Assembly (NCBI GenBank): GCA_002684315.1 | Contig: NYVB01000097.1 | Span: forward strand, 1 to 8,070 | Length of the DNA: 8,070 nt | Reading direction: 5' to 3' | Origin: Planctomycetaceae bacterium | GTDB lineage: Bacteria > Planctomycetota > Phycisphaerae > Phycisphaerales > SM1A02 | Shown here: positions 1 through 6,559 of the stretch, one piece after another | Layout: every line of letters starts with the position of its first letter | Numbering within the stretch: position 1 is the stretch's first letter | Program-made: the position numbers and the translations under genes | The notes under the pieces: model-generated | The model's database searches: none | The model's input: the letters and a program-made list of their open reading frames with translations, nothing else | What the model was told of the DNA's origin: nothing

Positions 1-99
1 CGTTCTGCAAGTCGTTTGACGTGTCGTCGTCCTTGCGGCGTTCCCCGACGTGTCGAGTGTTTCTGGTGGTCTGCGCAGTCAGGGTGAACGCTTCTCGTT

Positions 100-143
100 G
101 AATGAAAACGCCCCGGTCATCGACCAGGGCGTGTTCTTCATTC
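100..143 (-). terminator. Long hairpin after the beta-helix gene, candidate terminator without U-tract
   Basis: About 40 nt past the stop at 185, a near-perfect inverted repeat pairs GAATGAA (100-106) with TTCATTC (137-143), ACGCCC (108-113) with GGGCGT (127-132) and GGTC (115-118) with GACC (122-125), closing on a 3-nt loop. Small bulges fall at 114/126 and 133-136. No run of T follows on either strand, so it is not a textbook intrinsic terminator. It may be a bidirectional terminator or a stabilising 3' hairpin. The rest of 1-99 shows nothing I recognise. Confidence 0.45.
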
Positions 144-157
144 GTGAGGACTCTTTG

Positions 158-176
158 GAGTCACTTCTCGTGACTC
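158..176 (-). repeat. Perfect 7-bp inverted repeat directly after the stop codon
   Basis: GAGTCAC (158-164) pairs exactly with GTGACTC (170-176) across a 5-nt loop, starting 9 nt beyond the stop codon of the beta-helix gene. The GAGTC at 158-162 can instead pair with GACTC at 149-153 over a 4-nt loop, so the two stems exclude each other. Together with the hairpin at 100-143 this makes a structured 3' end for the minus-strand transcript. Its role (transcript end or stability) is inferred. Confidence 0.4.
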
Positions 177-184
177 GCGCTGGA

Positions 185-1114
185 TCAACTCCACTCGGAG
201 AGGAGCTGCGTCAGGTCCGCACCGTTCACGATTCCATCGACGTTCAGGTCGAGGTCGGAATTTGGTGTTCCCCAGAAAGCCAGCATGCGAGCGAGGTCCT
301 GCCCATTAACCACGCCGTCGCGGTTGAAGTCCGCGGGCTGCGAAGTCTCGCATGAATCGCAGTCATCGGTGACACAACCACCGAGATTGACGACGTTGAT
401 GTATTCCGCGATCTGGGTGTCGGGGGCTTCGTTGTTGCAAACCCGACTTCTGATGAGAACCAATGCATCTTCCTGGGAGGAAAAGATCGCACCAGTGTGA
501 GCCTCGGCGCTGTTTCCAGAGACGACGCAGTCCTGGAGTGTGACGGATCCAGTCGAGACCCAGATGGCGCCCCCGCCTCCATTGTTCTCCCAGTCCGGGT
601 GTGCAGCACGGTTGTTGATCATCTTGCAGTCGATGAAGGTGGGATTGGAATCACCGTTGAGAAACATGGCTCCACCATTGAACAATGCGAGGTTGTCCCT
701 CCACACGCAGTTTCGAAGCGTCGCATTGAAACCGTAACAGTGCATCGCGCCGCCGTACTCGGCCCGGCCATTCGTGAAGACCAGGTTCTCCAGCTCCGTC
801 TCCTCACTGATGTGAAGTGCGGCGAACACCTGAATCTTGTTCTGGCCGTCGAAAATCGTCGCAGGCTCGCCCTGTGCATCGACTTCGCCTCGGATGGTGA
901 CTTCCTGCGCGTACAAGGTGGCCGGCTCCTCCATCAGGTACGTGCCGGCTGCGATTTCGATCACGTCGCCGGAAACCGCGACGGCCGCCGCTGCGGCAGG
1001 GTCCGTGAAATCGCAGGAACCGTCGAGGCAGACCGTGATGGTGTCGGCCGAGGCGCTCGCGAACAGGCCGGCGGTCAGGGTAAGTCCGATGGTGAAGGCT
1101 CTGTGGGTGATCAT
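185..1114 (-). CDS. Secreted right-handed beta-helix protein with C-terminal dockerin-like repeat pair
   Basis: A 309-residue protein. Residues 1-23 form a signal peptide (MITHRAF, then a hydrophobic core, ending ASA before DTITV), so it is exported. Residues ~24-250 read as short beta-helix coils: AAGTY at 56, then repeated rungs with LENLVFTNG, LRNCVWRDN, FIDCKMINN and LQDCVVSGN, each turn ending in Asn-rich corners. This is the pectate-lyase-like or polymorphic-outer-membrane-protein-like fold. I see no clear catalytic residues, so carbohydrate binding or cleavage is only a fold-level guess. Residues ~260-309 hold two calcium-loop repeats (DFNRDGVVNGQDLARML and DLNVDGIVNGADLTQLL), each followed by a Trp, as in type I dockerins. 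The ATG at 1114 is preferred over one at 1159 because it begins the signal peptide directly and has GGAG (1125-1128) 10 nt upstream. It lies 455 nt after the D-lactate dehydrogenase gene, so it probably has its own promoter. The family call is firm; the function is unknown. Confidence 0.9.
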   Translation of the reverse strand: MITHRAFTIGLTLTAGLFASASADTITVCLDGSCDFTDPAAAAAVAVSGDVIEIAAGTYLMEEPATLYAQEVTIRGEVDAQGEPATIFDGQNKIQVFAALHISEETELENLVFTNGRAEYGGAMHCYGFNATLRNCVWRDNLALFNGGAMFLNGDSNPTFIDCKMINNRAAHPDWENNGGGGAIWVSTGSVTLQDCVVSGNSAEAHTGAIFSSQEDALVLIRSRVCNNEAPDTQIAEYINVVNLGGCVTDDCDSCETSQPADFNRDGVVNGQDLARMLAFWGTPNSDLDLNVDGIVNGADLTQLLSEWS

Positions 1115-1166
1115 CGTGGGGTGTCTCCAAATCGATGTCAGGGGGAATTTCGTCTGCATTCACCGT

Positions 1167-1183
1167 AACAAACGTCGGTTGTT
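1167..1183. promoter_or_regulatory. Imperfect palindrome upstream of the beta-helix gene
   Basis: AACAAACG (1167-1174) faces CGGTTGTT (1176-1183) around a central T, with one mismatched pair. It lies about 53 nt upstream of the ATG at 1114, so it would sit in the promoter or 5' leader. It could be an operator half-pair or a weak leader hairpin. I could not place a convincing -35/-10 pair around it, so the regulatory reading is tentative. Confidence 0.25.
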
Positions 1184-1320
1184 TCAAGATGCGGAACCCT
1201 TTTTTTAAACGAGAACACACCCTTTGCCGCTGCATGTCACATGAAATGAGTATGACTCCCGCTGAAATGGCACGTTTCCGCCCGTCCAGCATGGTCCTTT
1301 CAAACAACTACGACGAGATG

Positions 1321-1346
1321 AATCATGATCAATCATGATCAATCAT
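1321..1346. repeat. Short tandem repeat, 10-bp unit AATCATGATC
   Basis: Two exact copies of AATCATGATC (1321-1330, 1331-1340) are followed by a partial third (AATCAT, then CATG). The unit contains the palindrome ATCATGAT. It sits in the otherwise poorly coding stretch between the dld and beta-helix genes, about 210 nt upstream of the latter. It could be a small slippage repeat or a regulatory array; nothing decides between them. Confidence 0.5.
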
Positions 1347-1631
1347 CATGAACATGTTGGCAAACACTCCGCGACACCAACCGACGCGTGAAGGTGGTCT
1401 CTCAGTTCGTTGATCGTGCCTGGCGTCACCACTCTGCTGTTTCCATCCGGCCATCTTCGCTTCGGAATCACTCTCTTGTTCAAGGGGCCTGGGCGTCCTC
1501 TTCACGATCATGTAGGTGATCGTGACCGTGCAAGTGCACGCCAAGTCGATCGCAACCCTGAACGGCGCTTCAGTGATCGTCAGGCTGCTGCTCGGTTTGT
1601 ACGGAACCACCATGCTCATGTTCACCAGCAT
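1329..1631 (-). CDS. Possible small ORF overlapping the 3' end of dld (100 aa, unrecognised)
   Basis: An ATG at 1631 opens a 100-codon frame that overlaps the last 62 nt of dld in a different frame. By my count about 43 of its first 50 codons end in G or C, like the well-biased genes here, whereas the dld frame across the same overlap uses many A/T-ending codons. The N-terminal half (MLVNMSMVVPYKP) leads to a hydrophobic stretch at residues ~25-43 (FRVAIDLACTCTVTITYMIV) followed by KR, which could be one membrane segment. The second half, from about residue 52, loses the codon bias and looks hydrophilic and random, so the frame may be a gene remnant. There is no convincing Shine-Dalgarno sequence and I recognise no family. 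It could equally be a chance frame. Confidence 0.25.
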   Translation of the reverse strand: MLVNMSMVVPYKPSSSLTITEAPFRVAIDLACTCTVTITYMIVKRTPRPLEQESDSEAKMAGWKQQSGDARHDQRTERPPSRVGWCRGVFANMFMMIDHD

Positions 1632-3342
1632 GTTTTTCTTGCGGGAGTGAGTCGATGGGGGGTCGTTGGGATTTGCTGGTCCTGCCGATCCCCGGGTTGA
1701 ACGTATTGGTCGGATCAAGCGTCTGATGAAAATCCTTCACGACCTGCTCTGCTTCATATTGATGGCCCACGTTGTGCTCCGCGGGAAACTTCGCACCGTG
1801 TGATTTCAGGCGAGCAAGCATGAGGGTCTTCATCCGTTCCACGTCAGCTCCCTTTCGGAAGATGTAGATGTTGTGAAACACGTGGCACAGGAAGTGCCCA
1901 TAGGACAGACTCAGGACCATGTCCCGAGTGAGTTCCTTCGGAAGGTCTTCCACCCACTCGGTGTCACTGCTCAGAAGAGCGATGTCCAATGCCAGAGGTT
2001 CCTCGGTGCTGCGTTGGTGCAGATTCTGAAACCGCATTCCAGCTCCTGCGGCACTGAATCGATGGAGCAGGGCGGCTTCCTGTTCCTTTTCCGTGCATTC
2101 GAAGAAGCCGACTCCGTCATTCCGACTCCACTCGTTTTCAAGGTAGCGGCGGGATTCCTCTATGGATTCATCCGCCGTGACCAGAATCAGAAGATGCTCG
2201 TAGGTATCTCGGTAGTGGAGCAATCTCTTCGGAAGGTGCTGGGGAAAGAGCTTGCTTGCGTAATACAGAAAGATGTCAGGCAGATACTTCGGCAGCAAGG
2301 GAATCTTGTTCAGAAGATATTCCGCCTTGGCCTTCAATGCGTAGGCCCTGGGAAGGCGGTCGGTCCCGAGATGCTTGATCGCAAGCGCGACATCCTTGGC
2401 ATAACGTTCCGCGATCGTGAACGTCTCGCGATTCATGTACTCGCACATCTCCGGGAGATGCTCGAACGTTGCGAGGACGTGACGCCGCAATCGAGCGAAG
2501 TCCTCGGGGTCGTTCGCCCCGATCACGAAGACCTGTTTCTTCTTCGGTGCTTCGAAGGTGTCGACTCTCACTGCAAAGCAGGCGACCTTGCCCGCGCTTC
2601 CGCTGGCTTCGTGCAGCCGTTTCGGATCGGCGTTGTACCGGTTGGGCACCGTCGCGTCGAGGTCACGAATCCGCTTCACGTAGTTGGTGTCGGAGCCCAC
2701 GCGATCATCATGGATCAGATCGTCATCCGAGAAATCACCGGCATCGAGTCTGCCCAGGATCTCTTCCGGCGTGTCACCGAGATTCCGTATGCCCAGATGA
2801 TCGATCAGTTCGAGTACGCCCTCCTCGTTGACGCGTGCGTACAGCGCGAATTCGGTGTACGACGACCCACGTTTGCACAACGCGCCCCCGGCGTTGTTGG
2901 CGACGCCCCCGATAACGGTCGCCCCGATCGTGGTCGATCCCAGAACCGAATGCGGAACTCGATCAATGTCTTTCAGTTCCTGTCCCAGTTCGAAGAGCGT
3001 CGTGCCGGGGAAGGCGAGCGCCTGGGTGCCGCCTTTCAGCAGCCGGAGTCCCCTGATTCGACCGACATTGATGATCACGACCGGGCGGTCGTAGTCGAAC
3101 CCGCTCGGCGATGATCCTCCTGTGAGTCCCGTCTTGGTGGCCTGCACGATGATCGCGCAGCCGGCCTCCACCGCGGCTTCGAGGACTTTCCATTGCTCGA
3201 GCAAGGTCGAAGGAAAGACCACGGCGGCCGCGTCTCCGAATCCGTAGCGAAAGCCTGATCGGTAGTAAGCGGTATCCATTTCTTTGGTGAGGACGTTCTG
3301 GTCTCCCACGATGTCACGAAATCTTCCGGCCAATTCTGCCAT
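1570..3342 (-). CDS. dld: Quinone-dependent D-lactate dehydrogenase (FAD-linked, respiratory)
   Basis: A 590-residue homologue of E. coli Dld (571 aa), the peripheral membrane flavoprotein that oxidises D-lactate to pyruvate and passes electrons to the quinone pool. The match runs end to end: YYRSGFRYGFGDAAAVVFP near 26-44; the FAD-binding segment KTGLTGGSSPSG (70-81); the long signature with PHSVLGSTTIGATVIGG and NNAGGALCKRG (130-159); HEASGSAGK (244-252); a basic-hydrophobic stretch around 346-373 where E. coli Dld carries its membrane-contact region; FPAEHNVGHQY (519-529); and NPGIGRTSK (549-557), where the E. coli protein nearly ends. The frame stays open upstream to a TTG at 3429, but those 29 residues have no counterpart in Dld, so the ATG at 3342 is chosen. 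Its best Shine-Dalgarno (GAGGA, 3357-3361) is 14 nt away, which is long. Residues 558-590 are an extra tail containing KHAGEHEHGG, possibly metal binding. It probably forms its own transcription unit. Family assignment is very secure. Confidence 0.96.
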   Translation of the reverse strand: MAELAGRFRDIVGDQNVLTKEMDTAYYRSGFRYGFGDAAAVVFPSTLLEQWKVLEAAVEAGCAIIVQATKTGLTGGSSPSGFDYDRPVVIINVGRIRGLRLLKGGTQALAFPGTTLFELGQELKDIDRVPHSVLGSTTIGATVIGGVANNAGGALCKRGSSYTEFALYARVNEEGVLELIDHLGIRNLGDTPEEILGRLDAGDFSDDDLIHDDRVGSDTNYVKRIRDLDATVPNRYNADPKRLHEASGSAGKVACFAVRVDTFEAPKKKQVFVIGANDPEDFARLRRHVLATFEHLPEMCEYMNRETFTIAERYAKDVALAIKHLGTDRLPRAYALKAKAEYLLNKIPLLPKYLPDIFLYYASKLFPQHLPKRLLHYRDTYEHLLILVTADESIEESRRYLENEWSRNDGVGFFECTEKEQEAALLHRFSAAGAGMRFQNLHQRSTEEPLALDIALLSSDTEWVEDLPKELTRDMVLSLSYGHFLCHVFHNIYIFRKGADVERMKTLMLARLKSHGAKFPAEHNVGHQYEAEQVVKDFHQTLDPTNTFNPGIGRTSKSQRPPIDSLPQEKHAGEHEHGGSVQTEQQPDDH

Positions 3343-3498
3343 GATCGGTACTCGGGTCCTCTGGATGAAGTCACGTGTCTCTGGCGATGTGTGCCAGCCA
3401 CCGACGAACGCCAAGAAAGCGCGGATCAATATGAAATCGTAGCAGCAGGATCTTCACGTTTCCATCCTCGAACCATTCGAGTTCACCTCTCGAAAACG

Positions 3499-3526
3499 AG
3501 TATTTTCCTTCGATAATCACGGTCAG
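3499..3526 (-). promoter_or_regulatory. Candidate sigma-70-type promoter for dld
   Basis: Read on the minus strand, CTGACC (3526-3521) and AATACT (3504-3499) are 16 bp apart, each matching four of six bases of the -35 and -10 consensus. This would give a leader of about 150 nt before the ATG at 3342. The gap 3343-3650 (308 nt) otherwise shows no gene; it also holds overlapping palindromes at 3544-3556. The match is modest and planctomycete promoters are poorly defined. Confidence 0.25.
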
Positions 3527-3543
3527 GTCCGAACCGTCTTCGG

Positions 3544-3556
3544 GTCATGACGTCAT
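3544..3556. promoter_or_regulatory. Overlapping palindromes GTCATGAC and ATGACGTCAT upstream of dld
   Basis: GTCATGAC (3544-3551) and the perfect 10-bp palindrome ATGACGTCAT (3547-3556) share five bases, also giving a GTCAT direct repeat. They lie 18 bp upstream of the candidate -35 box of dld and about 95 nt after the stop of the Cys-rich gene. A run of six T (3556-3561) adjoins. It could be an activator site for dld; short palindromes also occur by chance. Confidence 0.25.
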
Positions 3557-3650
3557 TTTTTGGTGGACGAGCCGAATCATATCGTTGCACATCCGACCAT
3601 GTCATTGATGTATAGATGAAGCGTTTTCTGGGATGTGCTCTCTGTCGAAA

Positions 3651-4841
3651 TCAGAGGCAACTTCCCCATTTTGAGAGCAGAAAGGCAAGGTCGGAACCGC
3701 CGACTTCACCATCGCCGTCGAGGTCGGAACTCAAGCATGCCGTGTCCGCGGAGTCCAGTCCCCATTCACCAAGCAATATGGCCAGATCGGATCCGCCCAC
3801 GATTCCGTTTTCGTCCAGATCCCCGATGCAATGATTCAGTGAACGGCACAACGTCCAGTACCGTGACTGGTCGAAGCCCTTGGCGTAGTAATTCTCACTT
3901 TCCGTTTTTTTTATGTCACTCGTTTCGCTGTAGTATCTGGATGGATCCAGAGAATTACCGCAGCACATCGCATCTACCAGGCAGTACTTGTAAAAATTCC
4001 TTGGGTTCTGAGTGTTTTTCGAAGGAACTCCCTGCAACGGAGTCTCCGCAAAATCTGCATTCGTACACTGATTTTGTGATGCTCCGCAAAGATTCAAAAA
4101 AGCGCAGTGAGTCGGTTGTCCATCGACGGTAAACCCGATGTCTTCTCCCTTGCAGCCGGGCTTCATGACCAGAATTTCAACGTTGTCGAGCATGATCTCC
4201 GGATAAATGATTTCATTCGGACAAGTATCATCCCCGCTTTGTTTTTGAATGATCAGGTTCTGGCTTTCGAACATGACATCGCAGCTGAATCCATGTTCTG
4301 GATCTCCAGAAGGGGTGTTGACGTACACCTCGCTGGTCGTCCACTCCGCCTCGTCTCCAAATGGATGTGACGCAATGTAGACCACCCTGATCTCGCTATC
4401 GCCCGTTTCTCCTCCCTCATTGAGTCGATTGACGGTGAAGGTTGCAATGAGACTCGATTCAGAACCGACTCTCGCCTGCTCGACCAAGTGGTCAAACCGC
4501 AGCACGAATTGCGTTGTTCTCGGGGTACCCAGTTTGATGTTCTCTTGCCAGAGAACCCTGTTGTCCATGCAGGTGTTCCCCGGTGCCTGAGGCAGCTGCG
4601 GTGTGAGTCTGAGGACATTGCTTGCCCGAACATCCGAAATGATTTCGGCTGAGTATCCATTCTTGTTCGGACCGCCAGGATTGTATTTCCAGCCACCTGT
4701 CGCGGAGTCGAATGTCCCATTGATCAGCCCGATCCCTTCTATCTGGCAATCACTGGTTTCGGTCTGGCCGATTACGACAGAGTGACAGAGGCTGAAACAA
4801 AATAAAATCACTGTGCACGTGGCACCCCGGAGGTCTGTCAT
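3651..4841 (-). CDS. Cysteine-rich secreted protein with dockerin-like C-terminal repeat pair, function unknown
   Basis: A 396-residue protein. The start at 4841 is supported by AGGA (4850-4853) 8 nt upstream and by a signal peptide right behind it (MTDLRGATCT, hydrophobic core, VVIG before QTE); an ATG at 4880 would add 13 polar residues before it. Residues ~30-225 look like a beta-sandwich: they open with GLINGTFDSATGGWKYNPG and close with IMLDNVEILV, a pattern typical of galactose-binding or CBM-like jelly-roll domains, so ligand or glycan binding is a fair but unproven guess. Residues ~230-340 are an unrecognised Cys-rich segment including an adjacent pair (Cys293-Cys294); the mature protein has 15 cysteines, suggesting disulfides outside the cytoplasm. 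Residues ~339-393 carry two calcium loops (DLDENGIVGGSDLAILL, DLDGDGEVGGSDLAFLL), each followed by a Trp. Base composition is visibly lower in GC and codon third positions less GC-biased than in the GTPase gene upstream, which may reflect transfer or relaxed constraint. Confidence 0.85.
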   Translation of the reverse strand: MTDLRGATCTVILFCFSLCHSVVIGQTETSDCQIEGIGLINGTFDSATGGWKYNPGGPNKNGYSAEIISDVRASNVLRLTPQLPQAPGNTCMDNRVLWQENIKLGTPRTTQFVLRFDHLVEQARVGSESSLIATFTVNRLNEGGETGDSEIRVVYIASHPFGDEAEWTTSEVYVNTPSGDPEHGFSCDVMFESQNLIIQKQSGDDTCPNEIIYPEIMLDNVEILVMKPGCKGEDIGFTVDGQPTHCAFLNLCGASQNQCTNADFAETPLQGVPSKNTQNPRNFYKYCLVDAMCCGNSLDPSRYYSETSDIKKTESENYYAKGFDQSRYWTLCRSLNHCIGDLDENGIVGGSDLAILLGEWGLDSADTACLSSDLDGDGEVGGSDLAFLLSKWGSCL

Positions 4842-4889
4842 GTTGTGTGTCCTGTTGTAGCCATGAAAATGAAGTGCCACGAGATGGCC

Positions 4890-4896
4890 TTTTTTT
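4890..4896 (-). promoter_or_regulatory. A7 tract in a GTTT-A7-GG context upstream of the Cys-rich gene
   Basis: On the minus strand GTTTGAAAAAAAGG lies 49 nt upstream of the ATG at 4841. Nearly the same string, GTTTAAAAAAAGG, lies about 86 nt upstream of the other dockerin-like gene (T-run 1200-1206). It may be an UP-like element or curved-DNA site shared by the two genes. Homopolymer runs are common, so this is weak evidence. Confidence 0.2.
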
Positions 4897-4934
4897 CAAA
4901 CTACGTGGTCACTCATGGGTCTCAAGCTTAAAAT

Positions 4935-4955
4935 GGGATAAAAAATAGTTATCCC
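4935..4955 (-). terminator. 7-bp inverted repeat between the FmdB-like and Cys-rich genes
   Basis: GGGATAA (4935-4941) pairs exactly with TTATCCC (4949-4955) around a 7-nt A/T loop. On the minus strand the stem is followed by ATTTTAAG, which makes it a plausible weak intrinsic terminator for the GTPase/FmdB-like unit, about 70 nt after the stop at 5026. It also lies 94 nt upstream of the next gene's start and could instead be that gene's operator. The stem has only three G-C pairs. Confidence 0.4.
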
Positions 4956-5025
4956 CCCGCACGTGCTCATTTGCAGGATCTCTGGCAGCGCTTCGGTAGG
5001 TCATTCGCCGTTCGGATCAACGTCT

Positions 5026-5274
5026 TCAGCAATTGCATCCCGTACCGGAGCAGCATCCACCGCCGCCACCGATCCCCAGATCCTTGCCGGATCTCGGTGG
5101 CAGGACGTGTCCGGTGCCGATCTGTCTTTCCACCGGGGATGTTCGAGCCGTCGCTCCGACGTCCGCCGAGGCGAGGTCGCAGAGTTCGCCCCAGGTGCCG
5201 ATCCTTTCGCTCATGGCATGGAACACGCTGAGTTCACATCCGTTCTCGGGGCAGACATAGTCGTACGTGGGCAT
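5026..5274 (-). CDS. FmdB-like small zinc-ribbon protein with degenerate metal knuckles
   Basis: An 82-residue protein beginning MPTYDYVCPENGC, followed by ELSVFHAMSE. This is the hallmark N-terminus of the FmdB/CxxC_CxxC_SSSS family (usually MPTYEY-x-CxxC then F-x-x-x-QSM). The usual zinc site is altered: the first pair is Cys8-x4-Cys13 rather than CxxC, and the second CPxCG knuckle is replaced by GELCDLASADVG with only Cys32. The family's typical glycine-rich, cysteine-ended tail is present (GIGGGGGCCSGTGCNC, Cys74, 75, 80, 82). The start is firm: GGAG (5283-5286) lies 8 nt before the ATG. It follows the GTPase gene by 68 nt on the same strand with no terminator visible between them, so co-transcription is likely, and it may be a metal-binding client or partner of that GTPase (inference). 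FmdB proteins are annotated as putative regulators, but their biochemical role is not settled. I am fairly sure of the family and unsure of the function. Confidence 0.75.
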   Translation of the reverse strand: MPTYDYVCPENGCELSVFHAMSERIGTWGELCDLASADVGATARTSPVERQIGTGHVLPPRSGKDLGIGGGGGCCSGTGCNC

Positions 5275-5342
5275 GCTGGAGACTCCGTCCTGTGAATGGC
5301 CTCATCACTCGGTTCGAGGGGAAACATCTACATGAACGAATC

Positions 5343-6542
5343 TTACACTTCCCAGTGCGGTAATGGGTCGTCAAATGTGAACCATCGTTCCGGTCCGGCC
5401 TTCATCTCTTCATCGGTGACCAGGGCGTCGTCCATGATTGATTCGATCTTCAACTTGTCCATTGCGACGCCGATGAAGACGATTTCCTGCCTGCAATCTC
5501 CAACCTCCTCATCCCAGTTGCCATCGATCCAGTCACGCGTCGAGGGGTTGTCCGGCCAGCGTTTCCGTTCAACCGCGGCAAACCAGTACCCGCCCGGGTC
5601 GATCTGAAGAGAGGCACCTGCCTGTGACCAGATCCCGCAATGGTGTGGTCGTGTCGCGATCCAGAGGTACCCCTTTGATCTCACGACGCCGGTGAGGCCG
5701 CTGTTGATCGCCGCCATGAGACGCGCCGGATGGAATGGCTTGCGTCGCCGATAGACGAAGCTGCCGATCCCGTACTCCTCGGTTTCCGGGGTATGGTCTC
5801 CTTCGAGTTCCCTGGCCCACCCTGGCATCTGGCTGGCGGCACCTTCGTCGTAGAGGCCTGTCCCGACGACCTGGGACAGGTCGACCTTGCCACGTGAGAC
5901 CCGAAGTTTCCGAGCATCCGGGTTCAGGTGATGGAGAATGCCTTCAAGACGCTCGGCTTCGGCTTCTGTCACGAGATCGCATTTGTTTATGATGATGACG
6001 TTCGCGAATTCGATCTGGTCGGTGAGAAGATCGACGATCGTTCTTTCATCGTCCTCGCTCACGCCCATTTCGCGATCATTGAGATTCTGTGTGCTGTCGA
6101 AGTCGTGGAGAAAATTGGACGCATCCACGACCGTGACCATGGTGTCGACGTTGGCGACATCACTCAAGCTTCGGTCGTCTTCATCTCGAAACGAAAAAGT
6201 CGCAGCCACGGGCATGGGTTCGCCGATTCCGGTCGATTCGATGAGAAGGTGATCGAATCGATCCTCCTCCGCCAGGCGCTTGACTTCGATCATCAAGTCC
6301 TCGCGCAGTGTGCAGCAGATGCACCCGTTCGTCATTTCGATCATCTTCTCGTCGGTGCGAGACAGTTCCGCGCCACCATCCCGCACCAGCGAAGCGTCGA
6401 TGTTCACTTCGGACATGTCGTTGACGATGACCGCGACTCGCAAGCCTTCGCGGTTGTTGAGAACGTGATTGAGCAGTGTCGTCTTGCCCGCTCCCAGAAA
6501 GCCTGAGAGTACGGTGACGGGGAGTTTTTTTTCGACTGGCAT
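5343..6542 (-). CDS. COG0523 / G3E-family GTPase, CobW-YciC-ZigA-like metallochaperone
   Basis: A 399-residue protein that matches the long YciC/ZigA-type branch of COG0523 throughout. It has the Walker A loop GFLGAGKT (14-21), the family's metal site GCICC (Cys74, Cys76, Cys77), the ESTG segment (102-105), the guanine-specificity motif NKCD (186-189), and a CobW C-terminal domain from about 258 ([17 protein letters not shown], then [19 protein letters not shown]). These cytoplasmic GTPases insert or deliver metal, usually zinc under zinc limitation. No poly-His loop is present. The start at 6542 is preferred over the ATG at 6548 or the TTG at 6572, because AGGA (6550-6553) sits 7 nt upstream of it and almost touches the other ATG. 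A 30-bp perfect palindrome just upstream suggests tight repressor control. The FmdB-like gene follows at 68 nt. Which metal it handles cannot be read from sequence; cobalamin biosynthesis (true CobW) is unlikely because no cob genes are nearby. Confidence 0.93.
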   Translation of the reverse strand: MPVEKKLPVTVLSGFLGAGKTTLLNHVLNNREGLRVAVIVNDMSEVNIDASLVRDGGAELSRTDEKMIEMTNGCICCTLREDLMIEVKRLAEEDRFDHLLIESTGIGEPMPVAATFSFRDEDDRSLSDVANVDTMVTVVDASNFLHDFDSTQNLNDREMGVSEDDERTIVDLLTDQIEFANVIIINKCDLVTEAEAERLEGILHHLNPDARKLRVSRGKVDLSQVVGTGLYDEGAASQMPGWARELEGDHTPETEEYGIGSFVYRRRKPFHPARLMAAINSGLTGVVRSKGYLWIATRPHHCGIWSQAGASLQIDPGGYWFAAVERKRWPDNPSTRDWIDGNWDEEVGDCRQEIVFIGVAMDKLKIESIMDDALVTDEEMKAGPERWFTFDDPLPHWEV

Positions 6543-6559
6543 GACCATTTCCTTTGCGA

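Noticed and set aside
18..55. Direct repeat GACGTGTCG at 18-26 and 47-55
   Set aside because: Nine bases in a GC-rich region, with no further copies or structure; likely chance.
1410..1700. Plus-strand open frame of 96 codons
   Set aside because: Its codons lie exactly antiparallel to the minus-strand frame at 1329-1631 and it overlaps the dld end; the Arg/His/Asp-rich product is typical of an antisense shadow.
1873..3114. Long plus-strand open frame (413 codons) inside dld
   Set aside because: It is entirely antisense to a gene with end-to-end similarity to Dld; the translation has no recognisable domain or ribosome binding site.
3343..3429. N-terminal extension of dld to a TTG codon at 3429
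   Set aside because: The added 29 residues have no counterpart in Dld and no Shine-Dalgarno sequence precedes the TTG; the ATG at 3342 matches the family's start region.
3489..3500. CTCG-AAAA-CGAG mini-hairpin upstream of dld
   Set aside because: A four-base stem overlapping the candidate -10 box; too short to support a function.
5928..6506. Plus-strand open frame (192 codons) inside the GTPase gene
   Set aside because: It is an antisense shadow of a well-supported COG0523 gene, with no motif of its own.
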